Source of the DNA: Rhodopirellula sp.
GTDB lineage: Bacteria > Planctomycetota > Planctomycetia > Planctomycetales > Planctomycetaceae
DNA: 34,825 nucleotides
Assembly: GCA_013203845.1 (NCBI GenBank)
Contig: JABMPE010000261.1
Location: forward strand, 1-34,825
Reading direction: 5' to 3'
Positions within the stretch are counted from its first letter, which is position 1. The number at the start of each line of letters is the position of its first letter. The notes below the pieces were generated by a model that saw nothing but the letters and a program-made list of their open reading frames with translations, ran no database searches and was not told the DNA's origin. Below, piece after piece: positions 9,484 to 16,954 of the stretch. The translations under genes were made by a program, and so were the position numbers.

Positions 9484-10479
9484 ATGACGAACTTCCGCTT
9501 CCCCCGATGTTCCGCGATCGTGCTGTCTGCTGTGGCGGCGATGTCCGTTGCCGTTTCAGCATCCAGAAGTTTTGCCGAAGAAACGCCGCCTTCGTTCCAG
9601 TCGATTATCGTCCGACAGACGCGCGCGACCTTCGACCTTGTCGCCACCTACGTTGCTGAAAATGGTGACGCCGCGGACGCTGAACGTGCCTGGCAGTGGC
9701 TGTTCGTGACGTCGCTTGAGCACGGCTTCGAAACTGAAGCCGTCGAGCTGGCTCGAACGTACGTTAAGTCGCCCAACGCATCCGCAGTCACGCGCGGTGT
9801 CGCGCAGCAGGTTCTGGCGATCGGGCTTGCCAAAGGTGGCAAGTCGGAAGAAGCCGTCGAACTTTTCACCGGTCAGCTTCGATTCGCGAGATTTCAGTCT
9901 GGCGGAGCATTGATCGAATTCGGTCGACGGCTGGCGACTGAATTCCAGGTGGTACGAGACTTTGCGGCCGCGAGGCACGTTTACGAAGAGATTGCTGCCA
10001 AGTTCTTCCTGAACGCCGATGTCCGCAGTCTCTGCGAAAACCGCATTCGGAAAATTGAGATGGTCGACCAGCCAGCGCCTGAGGTTGAAGGCTCGGATAT
10101 TTCAGGAGGAACCGTCAGTCTGGCCAGTCTTGAAGGAAAAGTCGTGCTGATCGACTTCTGGGCGACAAACTGCCCGCCGTGTCTGGAAGAAATGCCGAAC
10201 CTCAAACAGCTCTACGCGGAATTTCACGACGATGGGTTTGAGATTATCGGCGTCAGCCTTGACGAAGATCCTGCCATCGTCGAGCAGTTTACGGCCCGAG
10301 CGGAAATTACATGGCCGATGATCGTTGAGCGGGGCGCTGTCAAATCACTGCGTGCAAGCTACTTCGTGCCGACAATTCCGTCGTTGTTCGTGGTCGACCG
10401 AAGCGGCAGGCTGCATCAGTTCGACGTTCGCGGCAAGCACCTGCGAAAAGTCATTGAAAAGTTGATTAAGAATTCGTAG
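9484..10479 (+). CDS. Exported TlpA/ResA-like thioredoxin-fold protein
   Basis: The ATG at 9484 precedes a signal peptide (MTNFRFPRCSAIVLSAVAAM to RSFAEE), giving 331 residues. Residues about 30-190 are helical and resemble tetratricopeptide-like repeats (AVELARTYVKS, EEAVELFTGQ). Residues about 195-330 form a redoxin domain with the active site CPPC at 230-233 (FWATNCPPCLEEMPNLKQLY), the cis-proline region (VPTIPSLFVVDRSG) and a TlpA/ResA-like order of elements. Such proteins reduce or rearrange disulfides in periplasmic clients, for example during cytochrome c maturation, but no such genes are nearby. A fused helical N-domain before the redoxin domain is common in planctomycetes. The frame extends upstream to 9388 without a better start. 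Confidence 0.9.
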   Translation: MTNFRFPRCSAIVLSAVAAMSVAVSASRSFAEETPPSFQSIIVRQTRATFDLVATYVAENGDAADAERAWQWLFVTSLEHGFETEAVELARTYVKSPNASAVTRGVAQQVLAIGLAKGGKSEEAVELFTGQLRFARFQSGGALIEFGRRLATEFQVVRDFAAARHVYEEIAAKFFLNADVRSLCENRIRKIEMVDQPAPEVEGSDISGGTVSLASLEGKVVLIDFWATNCPPCLEEMPNLKQLYAEFHDDGFEIIGVSLDEDPAIVEQFTARAEITWPMIVERGAVKSLRASYFVPTIPSLFVVDRSGRLHQFDVRGKHLRKVIEKLIKNS

Positions 10480-10572
10480 TGCGAGTCCCACAGAATGCGG
10501 GATGAAATTCGAGTTGGGGATCTAATTTTTTGGTGAGCGATGTTCGCATTGCCAGAGATCAAGCCGATCCTA

Positions 10573-11601
10573 TCACTGAGCATGACTTTTTGGTTCGAGA
10601 CCCATCGCGTCGGCAGGAGACTCCAGCGTTTCGGTGATCCGGATGGCTTTCCTGCCGCGGTAAACGCCGGGAACACCGCGGAAAATTGGGCGTCCGCTGA
10701 TCGTAATCGCGGCTCCCAGTTCGGCAGACGCCTCGGTCATGATGATGTCGCCAACTTCCAGGTTCATCACCTCGCTGGTCGAGAGCTTTGTCTCCGCAAT
10801 CAGCACGTTCAGTTCGACGTTGGCCAGCGACAGGCTGGCATTAAGGTTCTTCTTCTGGGCGTCGTTCAACTCGCGTTTTTCATGCGAACCCCAGCTGGTT
10901 GACGTGAGCTTGCTGGCTTTGGACTCGATCGTGTTAAACGGGATGCAAAGATTGAGGATCCCGCAAGACTCGGCCAGTGTGATTTCAAAACTGATCAGGA
11001 TAACCACTTCGTTCGGAGGAACGATCTGAACCAGCTGTGGGTTGCTTTCAATCTGAACGACCTTCAGCTGCAAGTCGCAGATATCGCTCCAGGCGTTTTC
11101 CATCGCCTGCAGAATCAGATCGGTGACTCGAGTTGCCAATCGAACTTCGATCTGTGTCAGCGGTCGCTGAGTCGGCCCGTCGCTGCGTGATTCGCGGCTT
11201 CCGCCGAGCAGACGGTCGACAATCGGGAAGACAATGCACGGATTCAGGTCGAGGATAATCTTGCCATCGAGTCCTTTTGAGTCGACCAGAATAAAGCACG
11301 TTGGATCTTCAAGGCTGAAGACGAATTCACTGTAGGTCAGCTGGTCAACGCTGATCAGTTTCACTTCGCAGATATTTCTGAGCATGGCGCTCAATGCTGC
11401 ACCGAGTTCGCGGCTGAAGCCTTCATGCAGCGTCTGAAACGCCTGCATCTGCTCTTTGGAGACGCGTTCGGGACGTTTGAAATCGTAAACGGACACCCGC
11501 GTGGTGTGATCGGATTGACCTTTACCGCTGTCGGCCCCCCCGCCGGGTTCAAGAGCGGCCAGCAAAGATTCGACTTCTGATTGGCTGAGAACGTCCGCCA
11601 T
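10573..11601 (-). CDS. fliM: Flagellar motor switch protein FliM
   Basis: FliM sits in the cytoplasmic C-ring and binds CheY-P to reverse motor rotation. The chosen start (11601) gives 342 residues and begins MADVLSQSEVESLLAAL, the conserved N-terminal CheY-P-binding segment; a purine-rich GGGGAG lies upstream. The middle domain (VYDFKRPERVSKEQMQAFQT to LLGGSRESR) contains the GG-type loop involved in FliG contact. The C-terminal SpoA domain (about 250-325: LSLANVELNVLIAETKLS, LEVGDIIM) matches FliN-like folds. It is 133 bp downstream of proA on the same strand, and no other flagellar gene is visible, which is unusual for fliM but consistent with scattered flagellar genes in planctomycetes. 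Confidence 0.97.
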   Translation of the reverse strand: MADVLSQSEVESLLAALEPGGGADSGKGQSDHTTRVSVYDFKRPERVSKEQMQAFQTLHEGFSRELGAALSAMLRNICEVKLISVDQLTYSEFVFSLEDPTCFILVDSKGLDGKIILDLNPCIVFPIVDRLLGGSRESRSDGPTQRPLTQIEVRLATRVTDLILQAMENAWSDICDLQLKVVQIESNPQLVQIVPPNEVVILISFEITLAESCGILNLCIPFNTIESKASKLTSTSWGSHEKRELNDAQKKNLNASLSLANVELNVLIAETKLSTSEVMNLEVGDIIMTEASAELGAAITISGRPIFRGVPGVYRGRKAIRITETLESPADAMGLEPKSHAQ

Positions 11602-11734
11602 CCGTGGCTGCTCCCCGGGTTGAATCACCTTGTCTCGCCGGCCCGCATTTGTCGGGCTCAGGCTACTGGGAGTTGATCCCGGCGGCCTGGATGACGAAGT
11701 TCAGTCGGTGTTCGCCCCTTCTGATAAGTTGAAG

Positions 11735-13006
11735 TTACCTGATCTGGCCACTTCCGTGGACGATGTATTTGTAACTGGTCAATTCTCGAAGTCCGCAAGG
11801 CCCGCGAGCGTGAAATTTGTCGGTGCTGATGCCGATCTCGGCTCCCAGACCGTACTCGCCACCGTCGTTGAACCGCGTACTGGTGTTGATATGCACGGCC
11901 GCCGAATCCACAGAAGCCGAGAATCTGGTCGCTGTCGGCAGATCACGAGTCACAATGGCATCGGTGTGGTGCGAGCCGTATTCGTTGATATGAGCGATTG
12001 CCTGCTCCACATCGTCGACGACTTTGACCGACATGATCAGGTCAAGGAATTCTGTGCGGAAGTCTTCGTCGGTCGCGGCGACCGAGTCGGGTATCAGCTC
12101 CCTGGATTCTGGACAGCATCGCAGTTCAACGCCTTTTTCTTTTAAGGCACTGGCGATTCCCGGCAACAGCTTGGCGGCGACGGTTCGGTGAATCAGCAAC
12201 GACTCGGCCGCGTTGCAGACACCGGGGCGATGAGTCTTGCTGTTCACGACAATCCTTGTCGCCATTTCCGGGTCAGCAAAAGCGTCGACATAAACGTGGC
12301 AGTTGCCATCGTAATGCTTGATGACGGGCATGACCGCGTCTTTGGCGACACGTTCGATCAACCCCTTGCCGCCTCGTGGAATCGTGACGTCGATCAGGTC
12401 GCGAAGCCGCAGGAACGAACCAACTGCTTCGCGATCCGTTGTGTCGACGAGTTGAACGGCGTCACGAGGCAGGCCGACATCTTCCAGAGCTTCGGCCAGC
12501 AATTGGTGCATGGCCTGATTGCTGTGAAACGCTTCCTTGCCACCTCGAAGAATCACGGCATTTCCACTTTTGACGCAGATCGCTGCAGCGTCAGCCGTGA
12601 CGTTGGGACGCGATTCAAAAATAAAGAACACCACACCCAGGGGCACCCGAACCCGTGTCACCAGCAAGCCGTTTGGCCGGGAGTTACTGTCAAAAATTTC
12701 GCCGATCGGATCCGGAAGAAGAGCGATTTCTTCCAGAGCAGACGCGATGCCTTCAATGCGAGTTTGGTCAAGTCTCAGCCGATCAACCTGAGCGTCTGTC
12801 AGTCCGTATCCCGGTGCCGCTTCGATGTCTTTTGCGTTTGCTTCAAGAATTGTCGACGTCCGAGTCCTCAATAACTCCGCAGACCGATGCAGCCAGGCAT
12901 TCTTCTGCTCGCCACGAGCGACCGCCAGAACGCGGGAAGCGTCGCGCGCGCGGGTCGCCCAGTCTTTGGCATATTGATCAAAATCTGTTCGCGTCGAATC
13001 AGTCAT
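11735..13006 (-). CDS. proA: Gamma-glutamyl phosphate reductase
   Basis: ProA reduces L-glutamyl-5-phosphate with NADPH to glutamate-5-semialdehyde in proline synthesis. The 423-residue length and aldehyde-dehydrogenase-like fold are typical. Recognisable segments are [31 protein letters not shown], the catalytic cysteine in [14 protein letters not shown], and the C-terminal [20 protein letters not shown]. No truncation or missing active residue is visible. proB (glutamate kinase) is not adjacent, so the pathway is not in an operon here. fliM follows downstream on the same strand and may be co-transcribed, though the 133-bp gap leaves this open. Confidence 0.98.
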   Translation of the reverse strand: MTDSTRTDFDQYAKDWATRARDASRVLAVARGEQKNAWLHRSAELLRTRTSTILEANAKDIEAAPGYGLTDAQVDRLRLDQTRIEGIASALEEIALLPDPIGEIFDSNSRPNGLLVTRVRVPLGVVFFIFESRPNVTADAAAICVKSGNAVILRGGKEAFHSNQAMHQLLAEALEDVGLPRDAVQLVDTTDREAVGSFLRLRDLIDVTIPRGGKGLIERVAKDAVMPVIKHYDGNCHVYVDAFADPEMATRIVVNSKTHRPGVCNAAESLLIHRTVAAKLLPGIASALKEKGVELRCCPESRELIPDSVAATDEDFRTEFLDLIMSVKVVDDVEQAIAHINEYGSHHTDAIVTRDLPTATRFSASVDSAAVHINTSTRFNDGGEYGLGAEIGISTDKFHARGPCGLRELTSYKYIVHGSGQIR

Positions 13007-13190
13007 CAGCAGTCTTCATTGCGGTCAAAAACACGATCAAAGCACACGGAAATCACCGTCGTTTTCGGTAACTCCAAGCCACAAGGGAGTATCCGGCAAC
13101 GACAGAAACGTGTCAACGCGGCTCAAAAGGCGTGCGGTGCCGTGATATCGACGCAAGTCCAGGGCACGGGTTCGCGCATCTGGCAATCAG

Positions 13191-13213
13191 TTCCGTCTCT
13201 GTTTGAGACGGAA
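13191..13213. terminator. Hairpin between the BamE-like lipoprotein gene and proA
   Basis: TTCCGTCTC (13191-13199) and GAGACGGAA (13205-13213) form a 9-bp perfect stem with a 5-nt loop. It lies about 75 bp after the lipoprotein stop and about 185 bp before the proA start, both on the minus strand, so it probably ends the lipoprotein transcript. It has no T run in that direction. Confidence 0.5.
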
Positions 13214-13287
13214 GTTTCGATACTGATGAAGTCAGCAGACGCCATCATTGGAACGTATTTGTTGGGGATTGATGGCTTCAGCCGGAA

Positions 13288-13737
13288 TCAGAGTTCGAAA
13301 GGATCGGCCTTGAGCTTGTAGGTCGACGCATCAAAGTTCACCAGGCGTCCTTCTCGAAAGACGAGAATCAAGCTCTGACCGTTGCGGTCCTGCTCCCATT
13401 TCCAGGCTTTGTCACCACTCTGGTAGTACCCGCCGCCCGTTTTGATCCAGTCATCGTTGAAAAGCTGGTGCCCGTCTTCCCCAAGGGTTCGACCGACCTC
13501 CGCGACCGACATTCCTGACTTGATCCGGTTGGCCAGTAACCACCTCAGTTCGGCAGGATCCCGGTCTTTCTGGTATCTCTGGCGGTGTACTTCTTCATCG
13601 CGAATGCTGGACTTCGCCCCGAACATGTTGCTCATGTCAGGAAGGTTCGGAACCGAAATTGTCCCGCAGCCACAAACGACCGCTGCCAGCAGCACAAAGA
13701 TGGCCGTCATCGTGAGATCAGTTTTTGACCGAACCAT
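13288..13737 (-). CDS. Small lipoprotein with BamE/SmpA-like domain
   Basis: The start at 13737 gives 149 residues, beginning with a signal peptide and lipobox (IFVLLAAVVCGCG), so the chain should be lipidated on cysteine. Residues about 60-148 contain LANRIKSGMSVAEVGRTLGE and then a strand-rich part (YYQSGDKAWKWEQ, SLILVFREGRLVNF). The 'GMSxxEVxxxLG' followed by beta strands recalls BamE/SmpA-type outer-membrane lipoproteins, but similarity to true BamE is weak, so the role is open. The ribosome site AAGGAAG is 6-7 bases from the ATG and lies in an 18-bp segment present twice in tandem. A longer frame to 13884 has an implausible Arg-rich start and is not used. Confidence 0.82.
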   Translation of the reverse strand: MVRSKTDLTMTAIFVLLAAVVCGCGTISVPNLPDMSNMFGAKSSIRDEEVHRQRYQKDRDPAELRWLLANRIKSGMSVAEVGRTLGEDGHQLFNDDWIKTGGGYYQSGDKAWKWEQDRNGQSLILVFREGRLVNFDASTYKLKADPFEL

Positions 13738-13738
13738 C

Positions 13739-13780
13739 TCAAACTTCCTTGTTGAGTACGTGTCAAACTTCCTTGTTGAG
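13739..13780 (-). repeat. Tandem 18-bp repeat containing the ribosome-binding site
   Basis: The identical 18-bp segment CTCAACAAGGAAGTTTGA (minus strand) occurs at 13739-13756 and 13763-13780, a 24-bp period. The copy nearest the gene supplies AAGGAAG for the ATG at 13737; the second copy has no start codon at the right distance. Just upstream, 13781-13808 shows a looser GCGAACGT duplication, so the leader seems to have grown by slippage or local duplication. Confidence 0.88.
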
Positions 13781-14262
13781 GTTGCGAACGTGTTGAGGTC
13801 GCGAACGTAACGTACTGCCAACTTCCAGACAGAATTTCGCCGGCGCGTTCGCCGATTCGTAATTCGTGCCGGCGGCCTTAACATGTTCTTATCGGGGTGA
13901 ATCAGGCACGGCAGACGAAAACACCAAATGCCCGGGTCATGCCGGTTGAAATCTCTCCCTGTGGCGACTTACGCGAGAGGTGCCGGTAAGGCAGGTACGA
14001 CTGAATCTGCCGATCAAACGTCAAAGAGAAGCGGCAACCTGAGGGCAGCTCTACCAAGGTGGCAGTAACGCGTTGCTTCTGCAGATCTTGCGTTGATATA
14101 GTCGATCTTGAATTTACGTGGAAGACGGGCTCGCGCGTCGATGTTCAAACTTTCGCACGACTCCGACTGTACCTGAATGCTTTCTGGATTCGCTTTCGCT
14201 CGTTCAATCCAGTGCGTTCACAAGATTCCCGCATGTCCGCTCAGGACGACGGAGCATCGCTG
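13781..14262. other. Divergent intergenic region with a possible short minus-strand ORF
   Basis: This lies between the BamE-like lipoprotein gene (minus) and the exported hypothetical (plus) and should hold both promoters. On the minus strand a frame from about 14130 to its TGA at 13902-13904 reads with protein-like composition (for example SGCRFSLTFDRQIQSYLPY and GEISTGMTRAFGVFVC). It has no ATG before that stretch, only TTG or GTT codons. It may be a short gene with a rare start, a gene remnant, or chance. Confidence 0.4.
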
Positions 14263-15282
14263 ATGACAATTCCTCGAACTTATCTTCTCCCCCTGACTGG
14301 TCGCTGCCTGGTCGCTTTCGCCCTGTTGGGAAGTGTCGCCGTTGCTCAGAAAGTCGATTTCCGCGGTGGATTTGACGTTGTCGTGAAACCGGTCGCTACC
14401 GGGGAAGAGCGACAGGCTCAACCGGACCTGTGGATTTTCGAACTGGAGTTCAAATCGCTGCGGATGATTGAGGTCGATATCACCGACGCCCGCACCGGCA
14501 CGAAGCGATCCGAATTGCTGTACTACCTGGTTTACAAAGCGATCAACCGGGAAATCGACCGGAAGCAGGAAGAAGAGGACGTTCGCCCCGTCAACGACCT
14601 CGGCGAGAACCCTCCAGCCAACTACTTCATCCCGGAAATCACTCTGGTGACGACAGACAATGGGAAACGTACGGTCGTTAAAGATTCGATCATCCCGGAA
14701 GCTCAAGCCATCATCAGCCGTCGCGAGCGACTTCGCCTGTTGAACTCTGTCGAAGCCGCGCAGCCGACTCCGCCAACGGTTCCATTGGATGAGGAAGACC
14801 CGGCAGCGTTTTACGGAGTCGCGATCTTCCGAGGAGTCCCCGCCGACACGGACTTCTTTACGCTGTTCCTGTCTGGTTTTTCGAATGGTTACAAGCTCGT
14901 CAAAGGGCCGATCAGTTACGACGATCTGAAGCAACTTGGCAATGAGAAAAAACTGCTCGTCAGTGACCAGGTCTGGAACGGCGTTCTCGATCAGCAATGG
15001 CGTGCAGCCGCTCAGGTCGGCGATTTGCTTCGTCCCAACAAGTTTCCACCCGATGGCGCTGCTGATCAGCAATGGTATTACACCGTGACCAATGACCGGG
15101 TCGATGATGCTGTGATCGTCTGGCGAAAGACTCTCACTCAGGACTTCTGGCGTCCGGGCGACGTCTTTGATCAGAACGAACGAGAGATTCGTATGAAGAC
15201 CCAGCCTCTTTGGATCTATCGTCCGGATGATGCCCGCTCGCCAAAAGAAGCCAGCGTTGAGACGGCATCCGCAAAGCCCTGA
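14263..15282 (+). CDS. Exported hypothetical protein
   Basis: The ATG at 14263 has GGAG eight bases upstream and opens directly into a signal peptide (MTIPRTYLLPLTGRCLVAF to VAVAQKVDF), giving 339 residues. I do not recognise an enzyme family. The mature protein has a beta-type N-terminal part (DLWIFELEFKSLRMIEVDI) with an acidic Lys/Glu linker (EIDRKQEEEDVRPVNDLGE), and a C-terminal half with a repeated 'FxGVAIFRGVPADTDFF' and 'DAVIVWRKTLTQDFWRPGD' style. No cysteine motif, lipobox or second membrane segment is seen, so it should be periplasmic. It has its own terminator, as for a single-gene unit. Earlier ATGs at 14059 and 14233 are in frame but precede the signal peptide by long non-hydrophobic stretches. 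Confidence 0.82.
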   Translation: MTIPRTYLLPLTGRCLVAFALLGSVAVAQKVDFRGGFDVVVKPVATGEERQAQPDLWIFELEFKSLRMIEVDITDARTGTKRSELLYYLVYKAINREIDRKQEEEDVRPVNDLGENPPANYFIPEITLVTTDNGKRTVVKDSIIPEAQAIISRRERLRLLNSVEAAQPTPPTVPLDEEDPAAFYGVAIFRGVPADTDFFTLFLSGFSNGYKLVKGPISYDDLKQLGNEKKLLVSDQVWNGVLDQQWRAAAQVGDLLRPNKFPPDGAADQQWYYTVTNDRVDDAVIVWRKTLTQDFWRPGDVFDQNEREIRMKTQPLWIYRPDDARSPKEASVETASAKP

Positions 15283-15316
15283 TCAATTCCTGCTGCTTTC
15301 GACCGAATAAATTGAG

Positions 15317-15353
15317 AAGCCTCCCATGCACCGCATCAGGAGGCTTTTCTTTC
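15317..15353 (+). terminator. Terminator of the exported hypothetical
   Basis: AAGCCTCC (15317-15324) pairs with GGAGGCTT (15339-15346), with a small inner ATGC/GCAT stem in the loop, followed by TTCTTTC. It begins 35 bp after the stop codon. The T-rich tail makes it a plausible intrinsic terminator. Confidence 0.8.
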
Positions 15354-15528
15354 GCGCAAAGGGATCTCGAAATTCCTGGATTCTGACCGGAATTCCCAGA
15401 CTTCGAAATCCGAGCGCAGATGCAGATCCGGCGACAAACCTTCTCGTTTTCCGCGACATGAATGAACCCGGCGAGGCTCTTCATTTCGAACGAGCCTTTA
15501 TTGGCCGGTTCTGAGAAAGGATGTAGTC

Positions 15529-16503
15529 ATGTCTACAATCACGAAAGGATCGCAGAAGTCAGGACGTCTGCTGTTTAACGTCTTGAAGGGGGCGTTGCTG
15601 ACGCCGCTGGCGATCGTGTTCTGGCCTGTCGCAAAAGTGTGGAACGGCTTTTATCACCACTTCCTGTCGTATCTCATTGGCCGGGTTGTTCGAGACCGCG
15701 ACCGAATTTACCGCATCCGTTTTGTGTGGTATGGCGACTCGATTTATCTGCATCCAATGATCTGGGGAAGTCTGGCCCTGTTCGGCCTGACGGCCGGTGG
15801 CGTGATTACTGCCGGATGGGCATTGCTCGTCTGGTTCGTAACGCTTTTCGTTTGTTACGTCACCATTCTCTACAATTTTGACATCATCCGATGCACGATT
15901 CTGGCGACAGGTATCGTGGCGTTCTTCGGGATGGCTCACTTCGCCACCGTTGAACTCGCCTGGAACCCACTGACGGCGGTCGCGGAACATGTTCGACTGC
16001 TCGACGCCTCGGTGTCGCCGGGCTTCTTCGTCGCGGCCGCTTACGTGTTCACCGCGCTGATCTCGGCGGAGGTCGTCTGGGCCTGGTTGTTCCACCGTGT
16101 CGAAATTGACGAGTCGTACGTCTATGAGCACCAGTTCATGAAGACTTCAACTCGTGAGCCGATCTTCGCTCGCGGGCTGAAGCGGGAGACACGCGACATT
16201 CTGGAGTTGATCCTGCTGGGAGCCGGCGACATTCAGCACCGGACTCGCAAGGGATATCGGGTGTTCAAGAATGTTCCCTTCGCGTCGTTGTGGCTGGGAA
16301 CGGCGATTGATTCGCTGCTGGACTTTCGTCGAAAAGGCGAGATCGCTCTTGAGAAGAATGGGCACGACGATTCGGCGGATGTTCGAATCTCGGACGCGAA
16401 TCCGGACATCACTGAAGACGACTTCGAAGGTGACGACGCGGACGATGACAACATCGACTCCGACGGCGACGATCTGGATGACGGAGCTGACGACGATCGC
16501 TAA
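15529..16503 (+). CDS. Multi-pass membrane protein with long acidic C-terminal tail
   Basis: The start at 15529 has AAAGGA about 9 bases upstream. The 324-residue protein has a basic N terminus, a hydrophobic region at about 20-45, and four further segments at about 78-98, 100-122, 125-145 and 165-186. After the last segment comes a soluble region (about 190-275: RVEIDESYVYEHQFMKTSTR and IQHRTRKGYRVFKNVPF) that looks strand-rich and may be a bacterial PH-like domain, though weakly. The last 45 residues are almost pure Asp with Gly/Asn/Ile (DDFEGDDADDDNIDSDGDD), suggesting divalent-cation or basic-partner binding. No family is recognised. It is a single-gene unit bounded by hairpins at 15317 and 16535. 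Confidence 0.88.
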   Translation: MSTITKGSQKSGRLLFNVLKGALLTPLAIVFWPVAKVWNGFYHHFLSYLIGRVVRDRDRIYRIRFVWYGDSIYLHPMIWGSLALFGLTAGGVITAGWALLVWFVTLFVCYVTILYNFDIIRCTILATGIVAFFGMAHFATVELAWNPLTAVAEHVRLLDASVSPGFFVAAAYVFTALISAEVVWAWLFHRVEIDESYVYEHQFMKTSTREPIFARGLKRETRDILELILLGAGDIQHRTRKGYRVFKNVPFASLWLGTAIDSLLDFRRKGEIALEKNGHDDSADVRISDANPDITEDDFEGDDADDDNIDSDGDDLDDGADDDR

Positions 16504-16534
16504 ATCGCAGCTGGCATCCAGACATGAAGACGAT

Positions 16535-16571
16535 CGGCGGTCTGTGGATTTCCATGGGCCGCCGTTTCTTT
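16535..16571 (+). terminator. Terminator of the acidic-tailed membrane protein
   Basis: CGGCGGTC (16535-16542) pairs with GGCCGCCG (16557-16564, one G-U pair), with an inner TGG/CCA stem, followed by TTTCTTT. It begins 31 bp after the stop codon. The same bases would be coding if the possible minus-strand frame described for the next region were real. Confidence 0.7.
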
Positions 16572-16954
16572 GCGTGTGACGACGCATTCCTGCAAACACC
16601 ACTGATGCCGATAAAGTCGGTCTGGTTACCGCATTTTTCGCAGCCGAAAGTTTTTTTGCGATTGACTCGATCGTGCAGGTTTCTGTCAGCCCGGAATTCC
16701 TGCACATCGACACGGTCGTCGCTCACTTTCATCGATTCATCTTGTCGAATTTCCATTGGATGCCGATCCAACGGCTATAGTCGAGACATCTTCGCGAAAC
16801 GCGGGACAGACGACGCTCGCTCAGATTCTTGTTCGAACACGCCACCGCGCACATTCTGCCGGTCATTTGTTCTCGCATATTGTGACTTCATCAGGTCGTG
16901 GAGTAACTTCCGTTTCCATCCCTTTGCCGGTCGTACGGAGTTTGACCTGGTTTC
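16572..16954. other. Intergenic region with a possible minus-strand small-protein frame
   Basis: No gene is certain here. On the minus strand, from an ATG at 16771, a frame reads MDRHPMEIRQDES, then VNRKKTFGCEKCGNQTDF and SGVCRNASSHAKKRRP, with zinc-ribbon-like CxxC spacing and acceptable codon use over about 85 codons. It then runs through the terminator hairpin and into the antisense of the acidic tail, ending at 16409. That overlap argues against a real gene, unless the true end is nearer and hidden by a sequence error. The right part should hold the promoter for the GAF-HlyD gene. Confidence 0.4.
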
